DNA from: Sandaracinaceae bacterium
Lineage (GTDB): Bacteria; Myxococcota_A; Polyangia; Polyangiales; Houyiibacteriaceae
Reading direction: 5' to 3'
Length of the DNA: 64,000 bases
Assembly (NCBI GenBank): GCA_020633055.1
Contig: JACKEJ010000016.1
Location: forward strand, 62,001 to 126,000
The position numbers and the translations under genes are program-made. The notes beneath the pieces were generated by a model that did not search any database, was not told the origin of the DNA, and saw nothing but the letters and a program-made list of their open reading frames with translations. Below are positions 33,426 through 42,173 of the stretch, piece after piece (position 1 is the stretch's first letter; every line of letters starts with the position of its first letter).

Positions 33426-33704
33426 TCACTCCGCGGCGGCCTGCTCGGTCAGCGGGTAGACGCTGACCTTCTTGCCGGCCGTGCGACCGCGACGCTCGAA
33501 CTTCACCACGCCGTCGATGCGCGCCCACAGCGTGTAGTCCTTGCCCACGCCGACGTTGTTGCCCGCGTGCACGGTGCTGCCGACCTGGCGCACCAGGATG
33601 GAGCCCGCGTTGACGGTCTCGCCACCGAAGACCTTGACCCCGCGGTACTGCGCCTTGGAGTCACGACCGTTGCGAGAAGAACCCTGTCCCTTTTTATGAG
33701 CCAT
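33426..33704 (-). CDS. rpmA: 50S ribosomal protein L27
   Basis: A 92-residue ribosomal protein with the standard start MAHKKGQGSSRNGRDSKAQY (processing may follow MA), GVKVFGGETVNAGSILVRQ, and GKDYTLWARIDGVVKF. L27 reaches the peptidyl-transferase centre with its N-terminus. It follows rplU by 18 bases in the usual L21-L27 order. Confidence 0.98.
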   Translation of the reverse strand: MAHKKGQGSSRNGRDSKAQYRGVKVFGGETVNAGSILVRQVGSTVHAGNNVGVGKDYTLWARIDGVVKFERRGRTAGKKVSVYPLTEQAAAE

Positions 33705-33722
33705 TTCTCAGTTCCTCCTGCT

Positions 33723-34031
33723 TCAGCCTTGGACGCTCTGGATGCGCAGCTCGGTGAAGGGCTGGCGGTGACCGTACTTGCGGCGGTAGTTCTTGCGGCG
33801 GCGCATCTTGAAGACGATGACCTTCTTGGCGCGGTCCTGGCCGATGATCTTGGCGACGACCTTGGCGCCACCGACCGTCGGCGTGCCGACGCGCGGGGAC
33901 TCGCCACCCAGCATCAGGACCTCGCCGAATTCGACCTGGCCACCGATCTCACCGTCGAGCTTCTCGACGCGGACCGTGTCGCCTTCTTGGACGCGGTACT
34001 GTTTTCCGCCCGTTTTGATGACTGCGTACAT
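33723..34031 (-). CDS. rplU: 50S ribosomal protein L21
   Basis: A 102-residue ribosomal protein: MYAVIKTGGKQYRVQEGDTV, a beta-barrel body and the rRNA-binding MRRRKNYRRKYGHRQPFTEL near the C-terminus. The start is fixed by the conserved N-terminus; the frame is open further upstream but that part is not protein-like. First gene of the rplU-rpmA pair; it diverges from the cNMP-binding gene across 124 bases. Confidence 0.98.
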   Translation of the reverse strand: MYAVIKTGGKQYRVQEGDTVRVEKLDGEIGGQVEFGEVLMLGGESPRVGTPTVGGAKVVAKIIGQDRAKKVIVFKMRRRKNYRRKYGHRQPFTELRIQSVQG

Positions 34032-34155
34032 CTTTAAAATCCGTTCTGGGCCGCCGCGTCCTAGACGGGCAGGGCGGGGATTATGAGGGTGTCGCGTACG
34101 TCTGCAAGCGAAAAGAGGAGAAATCTGGCCAGCACGGTATGCTGACGCAACCGCC

Positions 34156-34620
34156 ATGTCCGCCGACATCCTCAATACCATCGACCTCTTCGCCGGTCTC
34201 GGCCCCCTCCACCTGGCCCACCTGCGCTCGATCGCCCAAGAGCGGCACCTCAAGCACGGGGAGGTCCTGTTCGAGGAGGGGGACGACGGCAGCGAGATCT
34301 TCGTGGTGGCCGAAGGCTCCGTGCGGATCTCCAAGATGGTCCCGGGCATCGGGGAAGAGGCGCTCGCCATCCTGCGGCCCGGAGCCTACTTCGGGGAGAT
34401 GGAGTTCATCGACCGGGAGCTGAACCGCGCCGCCCGGGCCATGGCCCACGAGGCGTCCGTGCTGTACGCCATCTCGTACGCGGACCTCGACATGCTGCTG
34501 GGGACCGACCGGGACCTGGCGCTCGCGATCCAGGCCAACATGCTGCGCACCCTGGCGCGGCGCCTGCGGGCCACCAACGACAAGGTGACGGCCATGTTCG
34601 CGATGGCCCAGTTCGGCTGA
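34156..34620 (+). CDS. Cyclic nucleotide-binding-domain protein
   Basis: A 154-residue stand-alone CNB domain. The fold signature is clear: LFAGLGPLHLAHLRSIAQER, GEVLFEEGDDGSEIFVVAEG, the phosphate-binding-cassette region AYFGEMEFIDRELNRAARAM, then the lid-like helix ALAIQANMLRTLARRL. There is no DNA-binding helix-turn-helix, so it is not a Crp regulator; such isolated domains act as sensors or adaptors. TATGCT stands 12 bases before the ATG, for a very short leader. Confidence 0.88.
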   Translation: MSADILNTIDLFAGLGPLHLAHLRSIAQERHLKHGEVLFEEGDDGSEIFVVAEGSVRISKMVPGIGEEALAILRPGAYFGEMEFIDRELNRAARAMAHEASVLYAISYADLDMLLGTDRDLALAIQANMLRTLARRLRATNDKVTAMFAMAQFG

Positions 34621-34634
34621 GCCTCGGGGGCCCC

Positions 34635-34822
34635 TCAGGCTTCCGGGTCCTTCGAGCGCACGGCAGAGAGCCACAGGGCGGCCAGCGTGAGGAGATCGCG
34701 AGCACGGACACTTGCGGCGGGATCCATCCAGGTCTCCCGCGTGAGGGTGGCCCCCAACGCCAGCTGGCGGGCCTCGTCGAGCCCAGGGTGCGCAGATGGG
34801 CCAAGAATTCGTCGCGTTCCAT
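34635..34822 (-). pseudogene. Small frameshifted gene
   Basis: From the ATG at 34822 the - strand reads MERDEFLAHLRTLG; one frame over it continues LDEARQLALGATLTRETWMD and ends AALWLSAVRSKDPEA before TGA at 34637-34635. The two pieces have coding-like GC third positions and would join into about 62 residues if the GGG run near 34780 had one more G. Either a frameshift mutation, a sequencing error or a programmed shift. It converges with the cNMP-binding gene 14 bases away. Confidence 0.35.
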
Positions 34823-34896
34823 CGGTGGCGATAGTCGCATCGGGGGGGGCGACACGGAGGGTTCGAGCGTGTAGTATTCGCGCAGGAGTACTCTTG

Positions 34897-37401
34897 ATGC
34901 GTCCTACACTCACTTTCCTCGACCTCCATCGCCCCACGCTTCGCGGGGCCCTCTTCACCGTCTCGTTCGGCGCCTGCGTGTCAGCCTTTGGCTGCGGCGG
35001 CGGTGACAACACCGTGGAGGGAGATCCGCCGATCATCCCCAGCGTGACGGCGATCGCCCCCGGCGATCCCACCTGCCCCACCGGCGGTGTGCGGGTCTCC
35101 ACTGGCGTCGATGACGACCGTGACGGAGTCTTGAGCGACTCCGAGATCGACCGGACCAGCTCCATCTGCAACGGCAACAACCTGGGTGTCGAGGACGACG
35201 TTCTCGTCCGCACCGTCAGCCTGGACCCCGGCGTCGAGTGCCCCGACGGCGGCCGGCGGCTGGACATCGGACTCGACAATGGCGACGGCTCGGGTACGGC
35301 GGGCAACGCCACGCTCGAGGACGGCGAGGTGGACACCAGCTTCCTCGACTGCAACGACGCCCCGATGGTGGTGGGCGTGCAGCCCCCGACAGGCCCCGCT
35401 GGCAGCTTCGTGCTGGACACGCACGGCGGCAGCGGCGGCACGGGCGGCGGCGGCGAAGGCGGCGGGGTGTCGGAGCGCAGCAGCAACGCGACGATCGACG
35501 CGTACCTCATGCTGTCGGCCACCGGCGCCGCAGATGCCTCGTGCTCGGCGCCGACGGTGACCACGGACCTGGGCTCGAACGGGCTCGAGGTGACGTCGGA
35601 CCTCGTGGTCCCCGTGGTGGACACGGACGGCGAGTCCTCCCAGGCGGACGGCGCGGTCTACACGCGCCCCGGGTTCGATGGGCTGCTGCGCTGGGACGCG
35701 ACCAACCTCGTTGGCGTCCGCATCACGGGCGTGCGCGTGGCCGTGGGCGCGACGCTGACGCTGACCGAGAACAGCGGAACGACGGCGCGGGTCGTCACCG
35801 ACGCGGACTTCGAGGTGCTGGGGACGCTGACGACTGGCGTGGGTGGCTCCGGGCGCTCGGGGCTCTCCGTGTTGGCCGGGCGTCTCCTGCTGCAGAACGG
35901 GTCGGTCGTGGTCACGTCGGGCTCGGGCGCAGGCGCGGGTGGCGGGGACATCTACCTCGAAGGTAGCAACCTGCTGGTAGCCCTCGGCAGCATCGACTCG
36001 CGCGGGAGCGACGGCGCGACGGGCGGAGACGGTGGAGACGTGGTGCTCGTGTCCGGCACGCAGACGTTCACCGCGGGGACCATCCAGACGCAGGGCGGCA
36101 CCGCGAGCGCGGGTGATGGCGGCGACGGCGGCGGCGTGTTCATGCGGGCCGACTCCCGGCTCGTCTGCAACGGCGCAGCCATCACGGCGGATGGCGGCAA
36201 CGCCACGGCCATCGCGGGCGACGGCGGCGAGGTGCGCCTGGGCGCTGACTGTGTGTACGGCACGCCCCTCGAAGTGCGCAGCAGCGGCGCCGTCCGCACC
36301 CGCGGCGGCGTCCAGACGGGCACGTGCGACCCCATGTCGTGCCGCGGTGGTGACGGCGGTGACGTGTACCTCGTCGCTGGCTTCGGGGGCTCGATCGCGA
36401 CGAGTGGTGGGATCGACACGCGTGGCGGCAACTCGGCGGGCGCTGGCGGCGGCACCGGCGGCGACGTGTACCTCGACGAGGGCTACGCGTTCGAGAGCCT
36501 CGCCGTCGTGCGCCACTACGACCTGTCGGGCAACATCACGACCTTCGGCGGCGACGGCGCGACGAGCGGCGGCAGCGGCGGCGACATCGAGACCTACAAC
36601 CAGGGCACGCTGGGCTCGGCGAGCCGCTACCTCGGATACGCTTCGGCGTTGCTGAGCGGCGGCGCGGGTGGGGACGGCGGCGGTCACGCGGGTGACCTGC
36701 AGTCCGTCCCGGACGGCGGTACCACCAACGGCGGCCTCGGCCTCTACGTGTTCGACACGGACGTGACCGCGGTCGGCGGCAACGGCGGGACCGGGAGCGC
36801 AGGTGACGGTGGGGTGATCGTCTTCGCTCCTTCGCTGGGGCAGCCCATCCCGGGCGGATTCTCGGAGGGCCCCTTGGAGAACTTCGTGTTCCTCGCGGAC
36901 GCGACCCTGCACGGCGGCGACGGCGCGATCGGCGGTGACGGTGGTGCCATCATCGCACCTTCGGGCTGCAGCCCCAGCCTGGTCACCACGGGCATCCGTG
37001 TGGATGGCGCGATCGACATCGACGGCGGCGACGGGACGACGGGGCACGGCGGCGACGCGGGCGAGTTCAACCTCGCCACGCTGCGCGGGGCGGCATCGCT
37101 CGCGGGGAGCGTCACGGCCAACGGCGGCGCGTCCACCTCGGGCACCGGTGGTGGCTTCTACGGCTCGGTCCTGATGGGCACGCCCGCGACCCTGAGCGCA
37201 TCGGTCACCGCCAGCGGTGGGTCGAGCGGCGCGGACGGCGGCTCGGCCGACGACGTGGTGGTGACGTCGTTCGGCGGCAGCTCCACGGTGACCGGCACCG
37301 TGACCGTGACGGGCGGAGCGGGCGGGACCACCCCGCAGAACGGCTCCGCGGGCGCGCTGCGCGTCGACTTCGGGTCGACCTGCATCGGCTCGGACCGCTG
37401 A
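34897..37401 (+). CDS. Large glycine-rich repetitive lipoprotein
   Basis: An 834-residue surface lipoprotein (lipobox-like SAFGC, Cys33). After a cysteine-containing N-terminal region with two Asp-rich DDDRDGVLSDSEID-type segments (EF-hand/thrombospondin-like) comes a long region of GGDGG repeats (GGDGGDVVLVSGT, GGDGGGVFMRADSR, GGDGGDVYLVAG, GGSGGDIETYNQG and more). Each repeat is followed by hydrophobic alternation, the pattern of a right-handed beta-helix. It has a good Shine-Dalgarno (AGGAG, 34884-34888). Probably a cell-surface adhesin-like or matrix protein; no enzyme motif. Confidence 0.8.
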   Translation: MRPTLTFLDLHRPTLRGALFTVSFGACVSAFGCGGGDNTVEGDPPIIPSVTAIAPGDPTCPTGGVRVSTGVDDDRDGVLSDSEIDRTSSICNGNNLGVEDDVLVRTVSLDPGVECPDGGRRLDIGLDNGDGSGTAGNATLEDGEVDTSFLDCNDAPMVVGVQPPTGPAGSFVLDTHGGSGGTGGGGEGGGVSERSSNATIDAYLMLSATGAADASCSAPTVTTDLGSNGLEVTSDLVVPVVDTDGESSQADGAVYTRPGFDGLLRWDATNLVGVRITGVRVAVGATLTLTENSGTTARVVTDADFEVLGTLTTGVGGSGRSGLSVLAGRLLLQNGSVVVTSGSGAGAGGGDIYLEGSNLLVALGSIDSRGSDGATGGDGGDVVLVSGTQTFTAGTIQTQGGTASAGDGGDGGGVFMRADSRLVCNGAAITADGGNATAIAGDGGEVRLGADCVYGTPLEVRSSGAVRTRGGVQTGTCDPMSCRGGDGGDVYLVAGFGGSIATSGGIDTRGGNSAGAGGGTGGDVYLDEGYAFESLAVVRHYDLSGNITTFGGDGATSGGSGGDIETYNQGTLGSASRYLGYASALLSGGAGGDGGGHAGDLQSVPDGGTTNGGLGLYVFDTDVTAVGGNGGTGSAGDGGVIVFAPSLGQPIPGGFSEGPLENFVFLADATLHGGDGAIGGDGGAIIAPSGCSPSLVTTGIRVDGAIDIDGGDGTTGHGGDAGEFNLATLRGAASLAGSVTANGGASTSGTGGGFYGSVLMGTPATLSASVTASGGSSGADGGSADDVVVTSFGGSSTVTGTVTVTGGAGGTTPQNGSAGALRVDFGSTCIGSDR

Positions 37402-37438
37402 GCGCGGCGGCGCGCGTTGCGCGCGCCCGATGAACGAC

Positions 37439-37522
37439 GCCACGGGCCTCCAGATTGGGGGCCCGTCGTCGTTCGAGCACGCCACGGGCCTCCGGACTGG
37501 GGGCCCGTCGTCGTTTGAGCAC
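37439..37522. terminator. Duplicated 42-bp hairpin unit between convergent genes
   Basis: Two 42-bp direct repeats (37439-37480 and 37481-37522), differing at a few bases, each holding the inverted repeat ACGGGCC / GGCCCGT. An 8-base start of a third copy follows. It lies between the glycine-rich lipoprotein gene and the MBOAT gene, which converge, so a duplicated bidirectional terminator is the simplest reading. No T tract. Confidence 0.5.
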
Positions 37523-37577
37523 GCCACGAGCTGGGCACCAGCCCTGGAGACCCGCGACGCGGCCAGACTGCCATGCC

Positions 37578-38978
37578 TCAGAATTGGAAGTAGTAGAAGG
37601 GGGCGCCGGAGCCCGCCCCGAGCGACAGCGCAGACACCATGAACGAAACGAACGCGACGCGGGCGGGCCAACCGACGCGCGCGAGCGCGCCCTCCGTCTG
37701 GTACCGACGGTTGAGCCAATGAATGCCATAGAGGACCGCGAGGGCGGCGAGCCAGAGCGGGCTGATGCTGACGTCGCCGTCGGCCCAGGTCAGGATGCGC
37801 TGGTACATCGAGAACGCGCCGCGCACGTCCTGCGCCCGGAAGGCGATGGTGGAGAGGCTCAGGAACACGGGCATGGCGACCAACCCTGCGCCCGTGGCGA
37901 GGGGCCCCTTGGGCAGCAGCAGGCCCCGCATCTTGAGCAGGCGGTACGCGACCAGCAGCAGCCCGTTCAGCGCGCCCCAGAGCACGAAGGTCCAGCTGGC
38001 GCCGTGCCACAGGCCGAACGCCATCCACGTGATCATGGAATTGCGCGCCGTCTTCCACTCACCGCCGCGGTCGCCGCCGAGGGGCCGGTAGAGGTAGTCG
38101 CGGAACCAGTTGCCCATGGTCACGTGCCAGCCACGGCGATAGTCCAGCGGGTTGGTGGCCAGCAGGGGGAAGTCGAAGTTGCGTGGGATCTCGTAGCCGA
38201 GCAGCCGCGCGAGGCCGCGCGCCATGGTGGAGTAGCCCGAGAAGTCGCAGTAGATCTGGCAGTTGAAACAGAAGGAGCCCACGAGCAGTGACCAGCCCGA
38301 GAAGTGTTCCGGGTTCGCGAAGACCACGTCGACGACGTTCGCGAAGCTGTCGGCGATGACGGCCTTCTTGAACAGCCCCACGAGACACAGCTCGACGCCC
38401 TCGAGCACCGCCTTGCGGTCGGGCAGTCGCGCATCGTGGATCTGTGGCACGAACTCCTCGGAGCGCAGGATGGGGCCCGCCACGAGCTGCGGGAAGAAGC
38501 TCACGAAGAGCAGGAAGTCGCCCACGCTGCGCACGGGGCGCGCGCGCCCGCGGTACACGTCGATGCTGTAGCTGAGGGTCTGGAACGTGTAGAACGAGAT
38601 GCCGAGGGGTAGCACCGCATGCACCCGCAGGGACGCCACCTGGGTCTCGGCCACGAGCCCGATGGCGACGAGGTTGTCGAGCGCGAAGTCGACGTACTTG
38701 AAGTAGGCGAGCACGCCCAGGTTCCCGAGGACGCTCAGGCCCAGCAGCGCGCGGCGCCGACGGTGTGTGCTGGGCTCGATCGGGAGCGCGCCGAGCGCGC
38801 GGCCGACCATGAAGTCGAGCGCGCTCGAGAACAAGAGCAACAACACGAACGGCGGGTTCCAAGACGCGTAGAACGCATAGCTCGCGAGCACGAGCAGCCA
38901 TCGCCGCGGCGGGAGCAGGCGGTGCAGCACCAGCACCACCGCGAAGAACACCAGGAACTCGATCGAGTCAAAGCGCAC
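37578..38978 (-). CDS. MBOAT-family O-acyltransferase (AlgI-like)
   Basis: A 466-residue polytopic inner-membrane protein with roughly ten helices. Family motifs: YFKYVDFALDNL, LPLGISFYTFQTLSYSIDVY, FVSFFPQLVAGPILR, YCDFSGYSTMARGLARLLGY, FRDYLYRPLGGDRGG and the catalytic-histidine block WMAFGLWHGASWTFVLWG. Such proteins move acyl groups across the membrane onto cell-surface polymers. The GTG at 38978 overlaps the end of the upstream SGNH gene by 11 bases, giving translational coupling. No alginate or other polysaccharide synthesis genes are beside it, so the acceptor is unknown. Confidence 0.93.
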   Translation of the reverse strand: MRFDSIEFLVFFAVVLVLHRLLPPRRWLLVLASYAFYASWNPPFVLLLLFSSALDFMVGRALGALPIEPSTHRRRRALLGLSVLGNLGVLAYFKYVDFALDNLVAIGLVAETQVASLRVHAVLPLGISFYTFQTLSYSIDVYRGRARPVRSVGDFLLFVSFFPQLVAGPILRSEEFVPQIHDARLPDRKAVLEGVELCLVGLFKKAVIADSFANVVDVVFANPEHFSGWSLLVGSFCFNCQIYCDFSGYSTMARGLARLLGYEIPRNFDFPLLATNPLDYRRGWHVTMGNWFRDYLYRPLGGDRGGEWKTARNSMITWMAFGLWHGASWTFVLWGALNGLLLVAYRLLKMRGLLLPKGPLATGAGLVAMPVFLSLSTIAFRAQDVRGAFSMYQRILTWADGDVSISPLWLAALAVLYGIHWLNRRYQTEGALARVGWPARVAFVSFMVSALSLGAGSGAPFYYFQF

Positions 38979-40044
38979 GGCGCCACCTGTGGCCACGTCG
39001 CCGGCGATCGCCCGCGGCGTCTTCGTCGCGACCGTCGGCGTCACCAGACGTTGCCCCCGGCCGCTGCGCACCGCCGCCGACCGCCCATTCGGTGAAACGC
39101 TCGGCCGCGGCACGCCCCAGGTGGATCAGGTCACGGAAGTCACGGCGACCGAAGGGGGGGCGGTCCTGGGCGAGACGCAGCACGGCCCCCGACAAGGGGA
39201 GTGATTTCAGGCACGCGTCGAGGCGCTGCGCCAGCGCGGGGCTGCCTGCCACGCTGCGCTCCGCGATGGGCGCGCTGGCGAGGACGAGTTGGGCGCCTGC
39301 CGCGCGTACCTCCGCGGCGAACACCACCAGGGCGCGTGCGTGGACGGTGTCGCAGCGGAAGTCGGCGAGCGTGGCGCCCTCGAGGGTGTGGATCTGCTCA
39401 CCGATGCGGGGACGTTCCACCACGGGAGGCATGGCCGTCACGTCGCGCAGTGAGCCGAGCAGCACACGCCGCAGCTCGGCTCGGCGTCGCACGACGACGT
39501 TGGCCGACGCGAAGGCGCGCGACGCATGCTCGGCGCGGTCCGCGAGCAGCTCCGCCGGCGAGAAGAGGCGGAGCGCGATGGACGGGTCGTAGGCTCGGGT
39601 GCGGTCCCAGCGTAGGCCATCGAGCATGACGAATGGCGTCACGGGCACGAACACGCGGGCCGGGCGCAGCGCCCGCACCTGCGGGGAGAGCATGGCGAGC
39701 TCCACGTCCGACATGGCGGGCATCCACAGCTTCGCCACGCGAGCGCGTGGCACGGACAGACGCTCGGCCAGCAGCGAATGCGAAAAATCGGCGTCGGCGA
39801 CGCTGCTTCCCATCACCAGCGCCTCGAGGCGGGACTCCCGCGCGAGCGCGAAGGCGCGGGCCTCGAGCACCACCCCCGCGTCCTCGCTACCGCTCGCCCC
39901 CCGCTCCACCCACTGCCAGAACGTGTCCGAGCGGGACGCGACCACGTCGGTAGCGATGAACACGGCGAGGCCGATGGACACGCACACCAGCAAGGTCGTG
40001 TTCCCGCTGCGGGCCTGCGCGGCCGTGGGTGCTGCCGGATCCAT
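38968..40044 (-). CDS. SGNH-like partner of the MBOAT acyltransferase
   Basis: A 358-residue protein with one N-terminal membrane helix (about 15-33, NTTLLVCVSIGLAVFIATD) and a periplasmic SGNH-hydrolase-like domain: the nucleophile block VMGSSVADADFSHS and, near the end, the D-x-x-H pair in DLIHLGRAAAERF. This matches AlgJ/AlgX- or DltD-like proteins that take the acyl group exported by an MBOAT protein and attach it to a polymer. First gene of the two-gene unit. The ATG at 40044 was chosen because the upstream residues are arginine-rich and non-conserved. Confidence 0.82.
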   Translation of the reverse strand: MDPAAPTAAQARSGNTTLLVCVSIGLAVFIATDVVASRSDTFWQWVERGASGSEDAGVVLEARAFALARESRLEALVMGSSVADADFSHSLLAERLSVPRARVAKLWMPAMSDVELAMLSPQVRALRPARVFVPVTPFVMLDGLRWDRTRAYDPSIALRLFSPAELLADRAEHASRAFASANVVVRRRAELRRVLLGSLRDVTAMPPVVERPRIGEQIHTLEGATLADFRCDTVHARALVVFAAEVRAAGAQLVLASAPIAERSVAGSPALAQRLDACLKSLPLSGAVLRLAQDRPPFGRRDFRDLIHLGRAAAERFTEWAVGGGAQRPGATSGDADGRDEDAAGDRRRRGHRWRRAL

Positions 40045-40126
40045 GGCGCGTACTACCACAGGCCACCCAACGCGACGACAGCGCGCGCGACCTGCGTCGA
40101 GGCGGGCTTCGGTCCAGGCTGCGCAG

Positions 40127-40939
40127 ATGCGCTTCACCGACCTCCTCGCCTCCGCCGACCGCACCGAAGGTCACCTCACCCTGGACATCCCCGAGGACTG
40201 GCGCCAAGGCCGCGCGGTGTTCGGGGGCCTCCAAGCCGCGCTCGGCGCGAGCGCCATGCGGGATCTCGTCCCCGTGGAGCTCCCCCTGCGCTCCCTGCAG
40301 ACCACGTTCCTGGCGCCACCCTCGGGCACCCGTGTCATCGCGCGCGCCAGGGTGCTGCGCCGCGGGAAGAGCGCCGTGCACGTCATGGCCTGGCTACGCG
40401 ACGCGGACGCCGACCCGTCGTCCGCGGGAGACGAGGACGCGCTGGCCCTGCTCGTAGGGGTGTTCGGTGCGCCCCGGACCTCGGCGGTGCGCGTGACGCC
40501 TACACAGCCACGCGTGCCGTCGGACAAGCCCACCCCGTTCCGCTTCGTGCCCGGGGTCACGCCGACCTTCACGCAACACTTCGACGCCACGTGGCTGGCG
40601 GGAGCCCTCCCCTTCAGCGGCACCGAGACCACCACGGCCAGCGTGCGGCTGGGGATGCCCGAGGAGTCGACCTGCAGCGAAGCGCTCCTCGTCGCGCTGT
40701 CCGACTTCATCCCCCCACTGGGCCTCTCCATGCTGCGCACCCCCGCACCCGGCAGCTCGCTCACCTGGATGCTCGAGCTGCTCGACCACGACCTCGAGCG
40801 CCTCCCGATGACCGGCTTCCGCGTCGACGCCGAGCTGGTCGCCGGACGCGACGGCTACCACAACCAGTCCTCCACCATCTGGGCCCCCGACGGCGCCCCC
40901 CTAGCCCTCAGCCGCCAGACCATGGTCGTCTTCGGCTGA
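40127..40939 (+). CDS. Acyl-CoA thioesterase-like hotdog protein
   Basis: A 270-residue protein with a double-hotdog layout: GRAVFGGLQAALGASAMRDL near the N-terminus, LPLRSLQTTFLAPPSGTRVI, RRGKSAVHVMAWL, and in the second half GFRVDAELVAGRDGYHNQSS with LSRQTMVVFG at the end, typical of acyl-CoA thioesterases (TesB-like). It may hydrolyse medium or long acyl-CoAs in the cytosol. The ATG at 40127 follows from the conserved N-terminus and is preceded by no clear ribosome-binding site. Diverges from the SGNH gene. Confidence 0.82.
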   Translation: MRFTDLLASADRTEGHLTLDIPEDWRQGRAVFGGLQAALGASAMRDLVPVELPLRSLQTTFLAPPSGTRVIARARVLRRGKSAVHVMAWLRDADADPSSAGDEDALALLVGVFGAPRTSAVRVTPTQPRVPSDKPTPFRFVPGVTPTFTQHFDATWLAGALPFSGTETTTASVRLGMPEESTCSEALLVALSDFIPPLGLSMLRTPAPGSSLTWMLELLDHDLERLPMTGFRVDAELVAGRDGYHNQSSTIWAPDGAPLALSRQTMVVFG

Positions 40940-41057
40940 GCGCCCTCACACGCCCAGCGAGTCGAGTCGAGAAGCCACCGATTGGACCCGGTCGCGCTCA
41001 GGAGGGCTGCGAGCTCCGCGCCCCACGGAAGTTCGTGATAAAAGCCTGCCGAGCATC

Positions 41058-42158
41058 ATGATGGAAGAACTCAGCAACTGGTTGAACACGTCCGTCGACG
41101 AAGCGACGCTGCAGCGCGTCGGCGCGTTCTTCGGCGCGATGCTGGTGACGGTCCTCATCGCCAAAGCGTCGGAGTGGGTGGTCTCGGTCAAGCTCAAGGC
41201 GCTGGCCGACAAGTCGGACACGCAGCTCGACGACGTGCTGGTGGACACCCTCGGTCGCCCCATCTACCTGGGCGTGCTGCTGTTCGGTCTGCGCTACTCG
41301 GTCGAGCTGCTGCAGGTTCCCCCGACCATCGAGCAGACCATCGGCAACGCCCTGGTGGTGGCGCTCACGATGCTCAGCGCCTGGACCATCAACAGGCTGA
41401 TCAGCGAGATCTACAAGCGCATGGTGGTGCCCTGGGTCGAGGCCAGCGAGTCCAAGCTGGACGACCAGATCGTCCCGGTGGTGGAGAAGACGCTCCGCAT
41501 CGCCGTGTGGACCTTCGCGCTGCTGATCTGCTTCTCGAACCTGGGCGTCGACGTCGTCTCTTTACTGACCGGTCTCGGCCTCGGCGGCCTGGCGGTGGCG
41601 ATGGCGGCGCAAGACACGCTCGCCAACATCTTCGGGTCCATCACCATCTTCACGGACCAGCCGTTCCAGGTGGACGACCTGATCGAGATCGACGGGCACA
41701 AGGGGGTCGTCATCGACGTGGGCATTCGTACCTGTCGCATCCGCACCATGACGGGTGAGCGCATCCGCATCCCGAACAAGGACATCGCCGCGAAGCCCGT
41801 CGTGAACCACAGCTTCGAAGGGGCTTGGCGCTACCAAGGGGGCGTCGGCATGACCTACGGCACCACCACGGAAGAGCTCGAGCAGGCGCTGGCCGCCATC
41901 AAGGAGATCATCGACGAGCACCCCGCGACGACCGAGACGGGCCGCGTGTACTTCCGCAAGTTCGGGGACTCGTCACTCGACATCTCGTTCGCCCTGTTCG
42001 TGACGAACCCCAACGGGCACCGCTACCTGGCGACGATCAGTGACGTGAACGTCGCCATCAAGAAGCGCTTCGACCGGGAGGGCTGGCAGATGGCCTTCCC
42101 GTCCGTGTCCCTCTACGTGGAGCGGACCGGCGCGCTGCAGGAGCTGCGCCCGTCGTAG
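41058..42158 (+). CDS. MscS-family mechanosensitive channel
   Basis: A 366-residue inner-membrane channel. Three to four helices in the first 180 residues end with the pore-lining glycine/alanine-rich TM3, VVSLLTGLGLGGLAVAMAAQ, followed by the beta-domain motif DTLANIFGSITIFTDQPFQV and DLIEIDGHKGVVIDVGIRTC, ITIPNKD-like RIRIPNKDIAAKPVVNHS. The C-terminal alpha/beta vestibule domain continues to residue about 350. It releases solutes under osmotic down-shock. The frame begins with two adjacent ATG codons (41058, 41061). Confidence 0.95.
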   Translation: MMEELSNWLNTSVDEATLQRVGAFFGAMLVTVLIAKASEWVVSVKLKALADKSDTQLDDVLVDTLGRPIYLGVLLFGLRYSVELLQVPPTIEQTIGNALVVALTMLSAWTINRLISEIYKRMVVPWVEASESKLDDQIVPVVEKTLRIAVWTFALLICFSNLGVDVVSLLTGLGLGGLAVAMAAQDTLANIFGSITIFTDQPFQVDDLIEIDGHKGVVIDVGIRTCRIRTMTGERIRIPNKDIAAKPVVNHSFEGAWRYQGGVGMTYGTTTEELEQALAAIKEIIDEHPATTETGRVYFRKFGDSSLDISFALFVTNPNGHRYLATISDVNVAIKKRFDREGWQMAFPSVSLYVERTGALQELRPS

Positions 42159-42173
42159 CGAGCCGACGAGGAC

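Noticed and set aside
34897..37401. PE-PGRS or silk-like protein acquired by transfer
   Set aside because: Codon use matches the neighbours, a lipobox is present and the repeats are GGDGG with beta-strands, unlike PGRS.
37439..37522. CRISPR-like array
   Set aside because: Only two full 42-bp direct units, with no unique spacers between them and no cas genes nearby.
34981..38058. 1025-residue open frame on the - strand opposite the glycine-rich lipoprotein gene
   Set aside because: It is an antisense shadow of the GGDGG repeats in very GC-rich DNA: composition is Arg/Ala/Gly/His-biased, it has no domain, and it runs into the MBOAT gene in the wrong frame.
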